Source: CAIVAT01 sp964473485 (lineage in GTDB: Bacteria > Bacteroidota > Bacteroidia > Bacteroidales > FEN-979). Taken from it: 64,000 nucleotides of DNA. The DNA lies in NCBI GenBank assembly GCA_964473485.1, contig CAYYPH010000007.1:74668-138667 (forward strand), read 5' to 3'. Positions within the stretch are counted from its first letter, which is position 1. Every line of letters begins with the position of its first letter. Shown one piece after another: positions 27,889 to 37,452 of this stretch. Below the pieces are notes generated by a model, which saw nothing but the letters and a program-made list of their open reading frames with translations, searched no databases and was not told the DNA's origin. Position numbers and translations under genes: made by a program.

Positions 27889-30800
27889 TCAATTGAAAAT
27901 AATGATTTTTTTAATGATCCTCTCCTTCTCTGTGAGAACAATAACCGAGTACACTCCGGCAGGAACAGGACGGAGATCGATACCGATTTCACCGGTTGCG
28001 CCGGCACTGATACCGGTCCTCTCATATATCGTGGATCCTTGCTTATTGACGACAGAAACCTTCACGATCCGTTGCTGGTTTCCATCGAAAGAGAGGGTAA
28101 ACCGTCCGTCGTTCGGCACCGGGAAAACAGCAATGGCAGCAGCGGCGGGTTCTTCAAGGCCGGTGATCTCGATCCATATCTTGTTTGAGATTTCTGATGA
28201 GCAACCGTTGAGGGTGACGACACACCAGTAATATCCCGAGTTGTTGGTCACTGTATAGGTCTGACCCGTGGCGCCGGGGATAGGGGTTCCGTTGTAATAC
28301 CACTGATTGCCCGACATCGAACTGCTGGTCAGCACCGGGCCGTTGGCCGTGATGACCGGTGTGAAAGGCACTGGATTGATGATTACCGTAAATCCAGGGC
28401 TTGGTGCTCCGTTTCCGCAAGCGTTGGTTCCCGCTACTGAAATGGTTCCCACCGCAGGCGAACTGCCAAAGGTAACCGTGATCTGGTTGGTATTGTTGCC
28501 GGAGGTTATGACCGCACCCGCCGGAAGGTTCCATTGGTATCCGGTTGCACCCGGAACAGGGGGAACGGAGTAGATATTCCCGCTTCCGTTCACGCATCCG
28601 TAAGCAGGTCCTGTCACGGAACCGGCAGCGCCAGGCAGAGGCGACACTGTGACCGGGAAAGCAGGGGAGGCGGAACCATTGCCGCAGCTGTTGCGCCCTG
28701 ATACGGTAACATTTCCCGAAACCGCTCCGGGGCCGAAGTTCACGGTGATCTGGTTGGTGCCGACGCCCGTGGCAATCACTGCACCCGATGGAAGTATCCA
28801 GTCATAGGAAGAGGCGTTCAGGATCTCACCGCAACTGTAAGCCACATTCTGCGCTCCTGCGCACACCTGCGAAGTTCCGGTAACCGGCCCCGCAGCGCCC
28901 GGCACCGGGTTCACAAACAGGTTGTAAACCGTCGGCTCGGCCGGCGAACATCCATAGCTGTTGGTATAGGTCACGCTTACCCATTGTGCTCCAAGCGCAG
29001 TCCAGGTTACATTGATCTGGTAAGTGCCCTGCCCCGAGGTGATCGTACCTCCCGGCGAAACTGCCCAGACATAGCTGAACATTCCTGAATTGGTGATGTA
29101 CTGGTTGTTGGTGGAATTGATGCAGGGGTTGTTGGTGCTTCCGATGGTCGGAACTGCCCCGGGGTTGATGGTCACGGCCAAAGTGGTGGGGACAACCGCC
29201 GTACAACCGGAGGGGTTGGTGTAATTGACCGAAACCGAACGTTGTCCGGCATAAGGCCAGGAGACGGTGATGGCATTGGTTCCGGCGCCGGCAACGATCG
29301 TTCCGCCGATGGATACGTTCCACTGGTAATTCGACATCCCGGGCTCAGTGGTATAAGTCACCCCGGCATTCCCGGCGCATACAGTGACCAGTCCGGTGAT
29401 GGTTGGCACAGGCAATGCGATCACATTCAAAGCATAAACGGTGGGCGATGCTGCTGTGCACCCGTTGGCATTGGTGTAACTTACGGTAACGGTTTTCGGA
29501 CCGGCTGTGGACCAGGTAACGCTGATACTGTTGGAGGCTGCGCCTGAAACGATGGTGCCACCGGCTGACACCGTCCAGGTGTACCCGGTCATGCCCGGTT
29601 CGGTTGAATAGATATTCCCGGTAGCGTTGATGCAGGGTGACTGTGGACCCGCGATGGATGGCACCGGCAAGGGGTTCACCGTAACTGTGAAATCGGGAGA
29701 GGGATTCCCGTTGCCACAAATGCTGGAGCCGTAAACAGATATAATACCTGATGAAGCGCCTGCCGGATAACTTACCGTGATCTGGCTGGTGTTGGCCCCG
29801 GAAGTGATCACGGCACCAGCCGGCACCGTCCAGTTGTACGCAGTGGCATTGGCAATGGCCGGAACACTGTAAACGTATCCCGTACCGGTCACACAAACGG
29901 CGGATGGACCCGATATGGTTCCTGCCGCAGCCGGGATCGGGCAGCCGGTGGTAAAGGTCAGGTCGGCGCCGTAAGTCGATCCTGCCCCGTTCACGCCAAT
30001 AGCCCTGAAGTGGTAGGTGGTATTGGGCAGGAGTCCGCTGATGGCTGCTGAAACGGGAGTCGGGACATTGCCCGATACAACTCCCGGTACACCTGGCACA
30101 ACACCGCCATAGGATGTGGTAAGTCCGTATTCAAAAGTTACTGTGGTGGGCTGATTATTAGCATTTACAGTCGCATTCAGCACCGCGTTTGTCGGGGTGA
30201 TGCCGGTTGCAGGCTCGGTAATGACCACCGGGGCTGGTTGCGATCCTGTGAAAGTGCCCGGCCCGTTCAGACCCGAAGCGGTAAGCTGATGCAGAAGGGG
30301 GTTGGCCGGGTCATAAGCAACGAAGGGCAAAGGATCCACCTGCATGCAGGTGATCAGGCTCTCGGAACCGGTAACATCGGCCGGGAGGTACTGAAAAACA
30401 GTATTGTATACCGGCGTTGCAACATCACTGACCGAAATGTTCCAGTAGCGGTTCAGGTAGCTTCCCATGTTCGGATCGCCAGGAAATTTTGCATTGACAA
30501 GGTTAACGCCGGTAAAATTGGCTGCACCGAAAGTACCACCGGTATAGGTGATGGTAACCGGTGAATATTCGGCAGTGCCTGTGTTGTCGCCGACCGGGAA
30601 AAGGAATGATCCGGTATAACCGGCAGGCATGCTTTTCTTCACCAGGCCGGTTCCGGTTGCCACAACCATTGCGGCTTCCGATGGCGTCCCCGTAAAGTTG
30701 CCAGTTGTTCCGAGCAGCAAGTCGCTGCCGCCAATGGTCAGCAGTCCTGATGTGAACTTTATGGCGCCGTTTACGGTGATGCTTTTATTCACATCAACCC

Positions 30801-33474
30801 CGCTAACATTATTGATTTCAAGGGTTGAATTAGCGGAAGTTGCGATGGTGCCTGTTCCCGATATTACCTGGTTGGAGGTTCCGTTCAGCTTTACCGTTCC
30901 TGCCGATGAAGGCGCGAAATTCAGCGTTCCGTTCACGGTTATGTTGCCCCGGATCTGGTGACTTCCGGAGGTGGGCCCGGTCATGTTGAAGTTCAATGTG
31001 CCGCTGGTGATGGTAAAATGATCGAAGGATACAGGATTGCCTCCGGTTGTGTTGAGTGTTGCTCCGGGTACATCCATTTCGAAATTGGCATAGGTCCTGC
31101 CCGAAAACGAAGGGGTAAGTGCCGACACCAGTTTAAAAAGGCTTCCGGCCTGGAAAACGACCACACTGTTAGGCTGGGATGCCCCGAAAGGATTGCTTCC
31201 GCCCTGTTGGATAAACGTGGAACCGGCGGTAAAGATGACCGATCCGAGTGAGGTGGTACCAAATGGGTTGCCCGAGAAAAAGCTGCCGGCTGTGAACACA
31301 GATCCGTTCTGGAACTGGATGGAGCTGGGATCGGCACCGGTAAACCGGTGTGCTGTCGAAGCCGTGGCCGAAAAACTCATATTTCCGCTGATACTGGCCG
31401 TGGCATTTGTCAGCAAGGTGATGGTGATGGCATTTACTGCATTCAGGTTCAGGGAACATCCTGAGGCCACGTCAAGGTCGGTTCCCGACACACCGCCAAT
31501 GGTCAGGGTCCTGGCTGCGGGGGCCTGCAGATTGACGGAAGTATTGTTGGATATCAACATTTTGCCAATGGTTTCAGTGGCCAGCCCGGTAATGGTTTTG
31601 GCGGTACCGTCGTTGAACTGGAGAATGTCGGTGGAGGCTGGCGTCGTTCTTGTAGGTGTCCAGTTTCCTGGGGCGGTCCAGAGTCCGTTGTCGGGCCCCT
31701 GCCAGGTGTAAACGGCTGGTCCGGTGCCGGTAGTGGTGGCGCCGGCCGTGGGCACGACGGGGAATGTAAAGTAATTGAAGGTTTCGGGATTGACTCCATC
31801 CCAGGCAAACGGGAAAATGGCATAGGTGTATTGCGTGGCGGGCGACAATCCTGCAATGGTCTGCGATAAACTGCTGCCGGGCGTCACAATGGCAGCCACG
31901 GTGCCGTCGCCGATCACATTCCCCACCGCATACCCGGTGGCATCGGCCGGAGTACCTGCAGGTGGAGTGGCATCCATCTTCTGCAGGATCAGGTACCCGT
32001 CGGCACCGGTTGCAGGAGTTGTCCAGTTAAGCTGGATGGAAGAAGTGCCGGCGGCGGCCGCCGAAAAACCGGCGACATGGGTGATTGGCTCATCGGCCAG
32101 GGTAAAGAAGAATGCCTCCGAGGTCAGGGCGCTGCCCACGCTGTTGGTCGCATAAGCCTTGTAATAGATCTTTGATTTAACGGGTAACGATCCCCTCAGG
32201 TGGGAAAAGATCCCTGTAGAAGTGCCACCTTCGGCCACCTTATTATCGGATATGGTAACGCCGGGAACCAGGAGCCAAACCGTTCCCCTCTCCAGGATGG
32301 AAGTGCCGCCGTCGCCGGTGATATCCCCTCCCAGCATCGCACTGTAATTCGTGATCCCTGTGGCTGTGGGTGAAGATATGGTAGGAAGGGTGAGCACAGG
32401 CGCCGTGGTCTGGTTGTTCGGATTCAGCAGGGCGGTCGTGGTAAGGAACAAGGTTCCGGTTCCTGCACCATTGTATTCATAAACCCTGAACCAGTAATTG
32501 GTATTGCCGGCGAGCCCGGTCACAGCCACCGAATTTCCGCTTCCGTTGTAGACCACCTGCTCACCGGTGCCACCATAAACGGGATTGGCAGTGGGATCCG
32601 TGCCATTGACCGGGTTCGTGAAACTGTTGAGGGTATTGATCACGGCAATGCGCTTGGCCCCGTCGCCGTTGGTCCATGATGCCGTCATTCCGCCCGAAGT
32701 GATACTGCTGAAGCTGATATTGGATGCCTGGATGGTTGGCGCTGCAACCGATGAGCTCACGATGTCGCCCCAACTCAGGCCGACCCGGATACCGTCGACG
32801 ATCACATTTTGCGATGAATTGAACTGCCGGATGGCGACCGATCCGGGATTGATGTCTGATTGCCCCGGATCGGTGAGGGGACCGACGGAGGGGGTGGAAG
32901 GTTCCGTGGCCGGTATGGCCCCGTCAATGATATAAAGGCTGACAATATCGTTGTTGGTGCCTGCGACGATCTCATATTTCAGGATGAGCAGGTAGGTGGT
33001 GCCCGGTGTATAGGTGGCCGTGGAATAGGTAACAGCACCGCTGCCTACGCTCAGCCCGAAATGGTTGGTTGCATCCATGAAAATTCTTCCCCTGAAGGTG
33101 GTGGAGATGGGATCTGGTCCCAGGTGCAGGAAATACCCGGCTGCGGTATTTACCACGTTGACCATCGCCCCCATATAGACGGTTCCCAAACTCTGAACCG
33201 CAAAGGTCTTGTGATCATCTTCCCCGTTATTGTCGGCCAGTGCCGCATTCCCTATGCCGGAGGAGGGATAGCCTGTAAATATCAGCCCTCCGTTGTTCAC
33301 GGTGATGGGTTGCGTTCCCCCGCCATTATGAGCAGTCCAGCCGTGTGCGGTCAGCAGGTCGCCGGCCGGATAGGAAAAATTCTCTTCTAAAATAACCTGG
33401 GCTGTGGCCGTGAAAAACAAGAAAGTCAGGACAAGGGTCATGACGCAAACAAAGGGTAACTTTACAATTTTCAT
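27889..33474 (-). CDS. Giant T9SS-secreted protein with Fn3-like, beta-helix-like and A/B modules
   Basis: The largest gene here, 1,861 residues from the ATG at 33474; this start gives the signal peptide MKIVKLPF to FTATAQ. After the signal, about 25-230 is a jellyroll-like domain (AHGWTAHNGGG, NAALADNNGEDD). Fn3-like domains follow (SSIQLNWTTPATGADGYLI), then a Ser/Thr/Asn-rich stretch rich in short strands that looks like a beta-helix (about 600-900), and another Fn3-like domain (TTSYGGVVPGVPG, FRAIGVNGAG). Six modules in the order A-B-B-B-A-A precede an Ig-like domain and the T9SS type A tail (VFPVPNDGRFTL to IIKKIIIFN). It is the first gene of the trio and has its own promoter. Confidence 0.85.
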   Translation of the reverse strand: MKIVKLPFVCVMTLVLTFLFFTATAQVILEENFSYPAGDLLTAHGWTAHNGGGTQPITVNNGGLIFTGYPSSGIGNAALADNNGEDDHKTFAVQSLGTVYMGAMVNVVNTAAGYFLHLGPDPISTTFRGRIFMDATNHFGLSVGSGAVTYSTATYTPGTTYLLILKYEIVAGTNNDIVSLYIIDGAIPATEPSTPSVGPLTDPGQSDINPGSVAIRQFNSSQNVIVDGIRVGLSWGDIVSSSVAAPTIQASNISFSSITSGGMTASWTNGDGAKRIAVINTLNSFTNPVNGTDPTANPVYGGTGEQVVYNGSGNSVAVTGLAGNTNYWFRVYEYNGAGTGTLFLTTTALLNPNNQTTAPVLTLPTISSPTATGITNYSAMLGGDITGDGGTSILERGTVWLLVPGVTISDNKVAEGGTSTGIFSHLRGSLPVKSKIYYKAYATNSVGSALTSEAFFFTLADEPITHVAGFSAAAAGTSSIQLNWTTPATGADGYLILQKMDATPPAGTPADATGYAVGNVIGDGTVAAIVTPGSSLSQTIAGLSPATQYTYAIFPFAWDGVNPETFNYFTFPVVPTAGATTTGTGPAVYTWQGPDNGLWTAPGNWTPTRTTPASTDILQFNDGTAKTITGLATETIGKMLISNNTSVNLQAPAARTLTIGGVSGTDLDVASGCSLNLNAVNAITITLLTNATASISGNMSFSATASTAHRFTGADPSSIQFQNGSVFTAGSFFSGNPFGTTSLGSVIFTAGSTFIQQGGSNPFGASQPNSVVVFQAGSLFKLVSALTPSFSGRTYANFEMDVPGATLNTTGGNPVSFDHFTITSGTLNFNMTGPTSGSHQIRGNITVNGTLNFAPSSAGTVKLNGTSNQVISGTGTIATSANSTLEINNVSGVDVNKSITVNGAIKFTSGLLTIGGSDLLLGTTGNFTGTPSEAAMVVATGTGLVKKSMPAGYTGSFLFPVGDNTGTAEYSPVTITYTGGTFGAANFTGVNLVNAKFPGDPNMGSYLNRYWNISVSDVATPVYNTVFQYLPADVTGSESLITCMQVDPLPFVAYDPANPLLHQLTASGLNGPGTFTGSQPAPVVITEPATGITPTNAVLNATVNANNQPTTVTFEYGLTTSYGGVVPGVPGVVSGNVPTPVSAAISGLLPNTTYHFRAIGVNGAGSTYGADLTFTTGCPIPAAAGTISGPSAVCVTGTGYVYSVPAIANATAYNWTVPAGAVITSGANTSQITVSYPAGASSGIISVYGSSICGNGNPSPDFTVTVNPLPVPSIAGPQSPCINATGNIYSTEPGMTGYTWTVSAGGTIVSGAASNSISVTWSTAGPKTVTVSYTNANGCTAASPTVYALNVIALPVPTITGLVTVCAGNAGVTYTTEPGMSNYQWNVSIGGTIVAGAGTNAITVSWPYAGQRSVSVNYTNPSGCTAVVPTTLAVTINPGAVPTIGSTNNPCINSTNNQYITNSGMFSYVWAVSPGGTITSGQGTYQINVTWTALGAQWVSVTYTNSYGCSPAEPTVYNLFVNPVPGAAGPVTGTSQVCAGAQNVAYSCGEILNASSYDWILPSGAVIATGVGTNQITVNFGPGAVSGNVTVSGRNSCGNGSASPAFPVTVSPLPGAAGSVTGPAYGCVNGSGNIYSVPPVPGATGYQWNLPAGAVITSGNNTNQITVTFGSSPAVGTISVAGTNACGNGAPSPGFTVIINPVPFTPVITANGPVLTSSSMSGNQWYYNGTPIPGATGQTYTVTNNSGYYWCVVTLNGCSSEISNKIWIEITGLEEPAAAAIAVFPVPNDGRFTLSFDGNQQRIVKVSVVNKQGSTIYERTGISAGATGEIGIDLRPVPAGVYSVIVLTEKERIIKKIIIFN
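28372..29945 (-). repeat. Protein-coding tandem modules, A-B3-A-A
   Basis: Six coding modules of about 262 bp in the order A, B, B, B, A, A, directly before the Ig-like and sorting domains. The order matches the middle member of the trio exactly. Confidence 0.82.
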
Positions 33475-33548
33475 GATGAGACAGTTTTGACATACAACCG
33501 GGAACTCCTTGCCGGGCCCCACGGCCAGACCGGAATTATCCTTTTTTA

Positions 33549-33580
33549 CAAAGATAAAAACTAAGCACGAGAGCACCCAA
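33549..33580 (-). promoter_or_regulatory. Promoter of the giant-protein operon
   Basis: On the minus strand, TTG (33578-33580), a 21-bp spacer and TATCTTTG (33549-33556) match the Bacteroidota consensus. Transcription would begin about 70 bases before the ATG at 33474. Confidence 0.6.
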
Positions 33581-33609
33581 GCATTGTTAAGAATTGTTGA
33601 TAAAAGATG

Positions 33610-34623
33610 TTAAAAACAGGTTCCATCGAGCAGGTACCCCTGCACATACTCTTCGATGGCATTCTCCAGCGTGTAGAAGGGTTTCCGGTATCCCGCCGCG
33701 CGCAACTTCTTCATATCAGCCTGGGTGAAATACTGATATTTATCGCGGATATCAAGCGGTGTGTCCACAAATTCAATGTCGGGAGAGAGGTTCAGGGAGG
33801 AATAGACGGCATTGGCCAGGTCAAGGAAGGTCCGGGCATGGCCTGTGCCCAGATTATATAAACCCGATGCAGGCCGGTTCTCCATCAGGTAATGGAGTAC
33901 GTCTGCCACATCCTTGACATAGATGAAATCGCGAAGCTGCCCACCGTCAGGATACTGTGGGTTGTGCGACCTGAACAACCTCACCCTTCCGGTCCGGCCT
34001 GCCTGGTCGCGGTCAGCGGACCCGGCGTCGGGTTTAGGGTATTTGATCTGTCTGAAGGCATGAAAAACGACCGACGCCATCCTGCCTTTATGATACTCAT
34101 TGGGCCCGAAAACATTGAAAAACTTTACCCCGAACCAATGCGGAGGTCCTTCGCCCGATGATAAAACCCATTTGTCGAAATCGTTTTTCGATTCCCCGTA
34201 AGGATTTAACGGTTTCAGATTGAAAGGCAGACCAGGTTCAAGATCGCTGTAACCCAGTGAACCGTCACCGTATGTGGCGGCAGAGGAGGCATAGATCAGC
34301 GGGATCCTGGTGGCCGAACAAATCTCCCAGATCCGCTTGCTGTAATTGAGGTTCAGTTCGTCGAACACCGCCCGGTTGAATTCGGTGGTATCGGTTCTGG
34401 CCCCGAGGTGAATGACGAAGGAAACATCCGCCGCATTTCTTTTGAACCACTCAATAAAAAGCTCCCGTTCAATCTTCTGATGGTATTTCTTGTGTAGGGT
34501 GTTCCCGGATTTGTCTTGACGGCTGAAATCGTCAACCATGATGATATCCTTGAACCCCTTATTGTTGAGTTTCGATACCATGCAACTTCCGATGAAGCCC
34601 GCGGCTCCTGTTACAACGATCAT
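33610..34623 (-). CDS. hldD: ADP-L-glycero-D-manno-heptose 6-epimerase
   Basis: A 337-residue SDR-fold epimerase that makes ADP-L-glycero-D-manno-heptose for LPS or other heptose-containing surface glycans. The N-terminal NAD site TGAAGFIGS lies at 5-13, the Ser/Thr motif YASSAATYG near 111-119, and the catalytic Tyr142-x3-Lys146 in NPYGESKNDFDKW. FFNVFGPNEYHKGRMASV is characteristic of HldD. The ATG at 34623 puts the Rossmann motif at the N-terminus and leaves a 19-base gap to the upstream gene; the longer frame would overlap that gene. A short insert at about 190-220 (DAGSADRDQAGRTGR) is also common in Bacteroidota forms. Confidence 0.93.
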   Translation of the reverse strand: MIVVTGAAGFIGSCMVSKLNNKGFKDIIMVDDFSRQDKSGNTLHKKYHQKIERELFIEWFKRNAADVSFVIHLGARTDTTEFNRAVFDELNLNYSKRIWEICSATRIPLIYASSAATYGDGSLGYSDLEPGLPFNLKPLNPYGESKNDFDKWVLSSGEGPPHWFGVKFFNVFGPNEYHKGRMASVVFHAFRQIKYPKPDAGSADRDQAGRTGRVRLFRSHNPQYPDGGQLRDFIYVKDVADVLHYLMENRPASGLYNLGTGHARTFLDLANAVYSSLNLSPDIEFVDTPLDIRDKYQYFTQADMKKLRAAGYRKPFYTLENAIEEYVQGYLLDGTCF

Positions 34624-34642
34624 GTCAGGTCGGTTATTTGGA

Positions 34643-35176
34643 TCAGGCCCCCTTGTCACCCACGAACTGGTCATCCCGGTTCTTGAACAGGACGTTGAAG
34701 GTGGTCAGGCTGCCGTAAATACGGGTGATGTACTGCTCCAGTTCAACCTTCTCCTCATCGGTAAGATTGCTCGCGTTGATTTTCTGTTCCAACACCCTGA
34801 GCCGGTCGCGTACCATCACGATCTTATGAAAGAAAGTCTCCATTGGGATCTCTTTCTCCTTCAGGCCTGCCTCACCGGGATAAAGTACGACTTTTCCACC
34901 GGTCCAGCGCCCGCCGAGGGGCACGTTCTCCTGGATGTCGCTGAAGCGGTGTAACACGCGGATCAGGCTTTTTTCAAGCTTTTCATAGGTAACCAGGTCC
35001 GAAGGGGTATCCACCACCTCGATCATCTCGAGTCCTTCGTAATCGCGCATGATCCTCCGTGTTCCGTGTTCAATAAAGGTGATCTCATATGCATCGGAAT
35101 GGATTTGTACGACAACACCTTTCCCGAACTGGGGGTGTTTGATCCTTGATCCGACGCCCATATTGACTGATGCCAT
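34643..35176 (-). CDS. Tudor/CarD-like N-terminal domain protein with coiled coil
   Basis: A 177-residue cytosolic protein. Residues about 6-55 resemble the small beta-barrel found at the C-terminus of UvrD-type helicases and in CarD-like proteins (GSRIKHPQFGKGVVVQI, TFIEHGTRRI). The rest is helical; residues about 115-160 (RDRLRVLEQKINASNLTDEEKVELEQY) look like a coiled coil. The start could be ATG 35176 or 35161. It is upstream of hldD in the same direction, 19 bases apart. I do not recognise a function; nucleic-acid or polymerase binding is possible through the barrel, but unproven. Confidence 0.72.
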   Translation of the reverse strand: MASVNMGVGSRIKHPQFGKGVVVQIHSDAYEITFIEHGTRRIMRDYEGLEMIEVVDTPSDLVTYEKLEKSLIRVLHRFSDIQENVPLGGRWTGGKVVLYPGEAGLKEKEIPMETFFHKIVMVRDRLRVLEQKINASNLTDEEKVELEQYITRIYGSLTTFNVLFKNRDDQFVGDKGA

Positions 35177-35204
35177 TGGTATTGCAGTTATTGGTTTCGG
35201 TTCA

Positions 35205-35212
35205 CAAAGATA
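35205..35212 (-). promoter_or_regulatory. Putative -7 box before the Tudor-like gene
   Basis: The minus strand reads TATCTTTG, 29 bases before the ATG at 35176. There is no good -33 element. Confidence 0.4.
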
Positions 35213-35239
35213 GGAAAAATCCGCGAGATCATCATTCTC

Positions 35240-36589
35240 TTACTGCCAGAAACGCCAGATGTCGTCCAACTCCTCACGTTCCTTCAGGATCATGAACGAT
35301 TTGCCATCGTCTTCATACCCCAGGATCCTGGGAGTAAGCCGGCTGTTATACCTCGACCACATGCTGAAGGTGTAACTGCCGGTATCATGAATAACCAGCA
35401 GATCTCCCTCCTCCACCCTGGGCAGGGTTACGTTCCTCGCAATGATATCGCCCGAAAAGCAGAGCGGACCTGCCAGGTTATAAGGGTGGTCGTCAACCCC
35501 CTGCTTCGGTCTTCCCGCTTTGTCGTAAACGGTGTATTCATGCGGCCAGTCGCGGGGATTCAGGCACTCCCTGACGAACAGGTCGGCACCCACATGCAGC
35601 ATGAGGGTGTTGATGGTCGGATCGCGTTTTACGTATTCCACTCTGCTCACCGTCCAGCCTGCATTGGTGTAGGTCCAGCGGCCGAATTCCGTGATCAGCC
35701 TGACAGGCCTGCCCTGATCGAAAAGGAGCGGAGCCCTGCGAGCGATCTTTTCCGCGTACATCTCGATGGCCGGAGGATCGACACCCGACAGGTAAGATAC
35801 CGGCAAACCTCCCCCGATGTCAAAAATATCTGCCGGAGGCATCCCCGATTTTTTCCGGTCTTCATTAATAACAGTCATGAAATCGTAAAGGATCCCGATC
35901 CCTTCTGCCAGCATGTCGACCGCGCAGCCCTGCGACCCTACATGCAGGTGCAACCCACGCAGCCACTCATGGTCAAGGAAAGCTTTCCTGAGTTCCTGGT
36001 ATTGATAACGGATGGGAACTCCGAATTTGGAATATTCGCCGGCCACGCTCGATTCGAGAATGGTCCCCAGGCCTACCTGCGGGTTGATTCGGATCCCGAT
36101 GGAGAGATCGGAAATGCGAAGGGTGTTCCCGGGCGCGGACAGGCTGTTTTTCAAAGCTTCATCAACCCTTTTGAGTTCGGCAAGGTTGTCGATGTTGAGA
36201 TGCACACCGGTTTTCAAAGCAAATTGAATATCCTCGCGGGTTTTTGCAGGGGAGTCGAAGACTATGCTCCGGGGAGGGTAACCCGACCTGAGTGCGAGCA
36301 TCACTTCTCCGGCCGATGCAGCTTCAACACCGATGAAAGGTGATATGCCGGATGTAAACTCCATGATCCTGACCAGCGGATTTGCTTTGATCGCAAGACC
36401 ATGGAGGGTGCCGGCAGGAAAGGCCGACAATAACCGCAACAATCTATGCCGCAGAAAGGTTAGATCGTAAAAGATGGCCGCACCGTCAATGCTGCGTAAC
36501 ATTCCATTGGCCACAGCGGCCTGCAGCGCAAGTGCAATACCTTCATGCCCGGGCTTCTCATGCTTAGAATCCGATGACGCTGTTTTCAT
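35240..36589 (-). CDS. Fold-III PLP-dependent decarboxylase (diaminopimelate decarboxylase-like)
   Basis: A 449-residue enzyme of the alanine-racemase/DapDC fold. The PLP lysine is Lys68 in HGLAIKANPL; further marks are LHVGSQG, FDIGGGLPVSY, the phosphate-binding TEFGRWTYTNAGW, the CFSGD active-site cysteine segment and HDTGSYTFSMWSRYNSRL. Bacterial LysA normally has EPGR where this protein has EFGR, and the N-terminus carries about 35 extra residues. The substrate is therefore uncertain: diaminopimelate, D-lysine or D-ornithine, or a carboxy-polyamine are candidates. Its ATG overlaps the stop of mqnD by four bases, so it is probably cotranscribed with the menaquinone genes. Confidence 0.82.
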   Translation of the reverse strand: MKTASSDSKHEKPGHEGIALALQAAVANGMLRSIDGAAIFYDLTFLRHRLLRLLSAFPAGTLHGLAIKANPLVRIMEFTSGISPFIGVEAASAGEVMLALRSGYPPRSIVFDSPAKTREDIQFALKTGVHLNIDNLAELKRVDEALKNSLSAPGNTLRISDLSIGIRINPQVGLGTILESSVAGEYSKFGVPIRYQYQELRKAFLDHEWLRGLHLHVGSQGCAVDMLAEGIGILYDFMTVINEDRKKSGMPPADIFDIGGGLPVSYLSGVDPPAIEMYAEKIARRAPLLFDQGRPVRLITEFGRWTYTNAGWTVSRVEYVKRDPTINTLMLHVGADLFVRECLNPRDWPHEYTVYDKAGRPKQGVDDHPYNLAGPLCFSGDIIARNVTLPRVEEGDLLVIHDTGSYTFSMWSRYNSRLTPRILGYEDDGKSFMILKEREELDDIWRFWQ

Positions 36590-37398
36590 TGTTTTGTGAT
36601 TAGTCCCCTCTCCTTGGCAACACGGATAAGTTTTGCAATGGCCACCCGGCCTCCCGTTCCAAGGCTCAGGGTGTTTTCGTTTACATAAAGACCGATATGC
36701 TGCTTCATCACTTCCGGGTCCATCTCCTGCGCATACTTCCTTACAAAAGGAAGCGGAACCTCGGGATTTTTCATGGCAAAGTCGACACTCCTGAACATGA
36801 TCCTGTTCAGGGTGTTGATCAGATCATAACCCAGCCCCTTGCGGGCGATGATCCCGCCCAGCGGGATCGGCGAGCCGGTGAGCGTTTCCCAGTATTTGCC
36901 AAGATCAGTGATCAGTTTCAGTCCCTTCTTCTCATACGTGAACCTGTTCTCATGGATGATCACACCGGCATCCACTTCGCCGGTCATCACGGCATCTTCA
37001 ATCGCCGAAAAAACCATGATCTTTTTAGCCCTGACTTCAGGAGCGGCAATGCGGAACAGCATATGGGCCGTGGTATATTCGCCGGGGATAGCGACCGTTA
37101 GCCGGGAAATATCTTCGGGTTTATAGGCTTCCCTGCCGATCAGCAGGGGACCGTTGCCGTATCCCAGGGCGCTTCCCGAATCGAGCAGCACATAATTCTG
37201 ATGTATAAGGATATAGGTGAAAAAGCTGATCTTGACAAGGTCGATGCTACCTTGCATGGCCATGTGGTTAAGCGTCTCCACGTCATGGAACCCGGGTTCG
37301 AATTCCAGATCTTCAAGGTCAATCCGTTTGTTGATAATGGCATCGAAAATAAAAGTGTCGTTAGGGCAGGGCGAAATGGCCAGTCGGATGGGTTTCAT
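36586..37398 (-). CDS. mqnD: 1,4-dihydroxy-6-naphthoate synthase
   Basis: A 270-residue enzyme of the futalosine menaquinone pathway. It converts cyclic dehypoxanthinyl futalosine to 1,4-dihydroxy-6-naphthoate. It has the periplasmic-binding-protein-like fold and the N-terminal signature ISPCPNDTFIF at 8-18. The conserved VIIHENRFTY segment holds the presumed catalytic His, and GSPIPLGGIIARK is also typical. Length is standard. It is between mqnB and the decarboxylase gene, all on the minus strand. Confidence 0.94.
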   Translation of the reverse strand: MKPIRLAISPCPNDTFIFDAIINKRIDLEDLEFEPGFHDVETLNHMAMQGSIDLVKISFFTYILIHQNYVLLDSGSALGYGNGPLLIGREAYKPEDISRLTVAIPGEYTTAHMLFRIAAPEVRAKKIMVFSAIEDAVMTGEVDAGVIIHENRFTYEKKGLKLITDLGKYWETLTGSPIPLGGIIARKGLGYDLINTLNRIMFRSVDFAMKNPEVPLPFVRKYAQEMDPEVMKQHIGLYVNENTLSLGTGGRVAIAKLIRVAKERGLITKQ

Positions 37399-37452
37399 AA
37401 AAGAGTTGTTTTTGAAAATGGCAGTGATTGGCTGTTGATCTGCAAAATGGGG

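Noticed and set aside
21545..29945. Long runs of similar ~260-bp repeats that could be taken for a CRISPR or satellite array
   Set aside because: They lie within open frames, code for two protein module types and diverge at the DNA level; there are no short identical repeats with unique spacers.
35387..36343. A 318-codon open frame opposite the decarboxylase gene
   Set aside because: It is a shadow of the GC-rich coding strand; the decarboxylase frame carries all family motifs and this one none.
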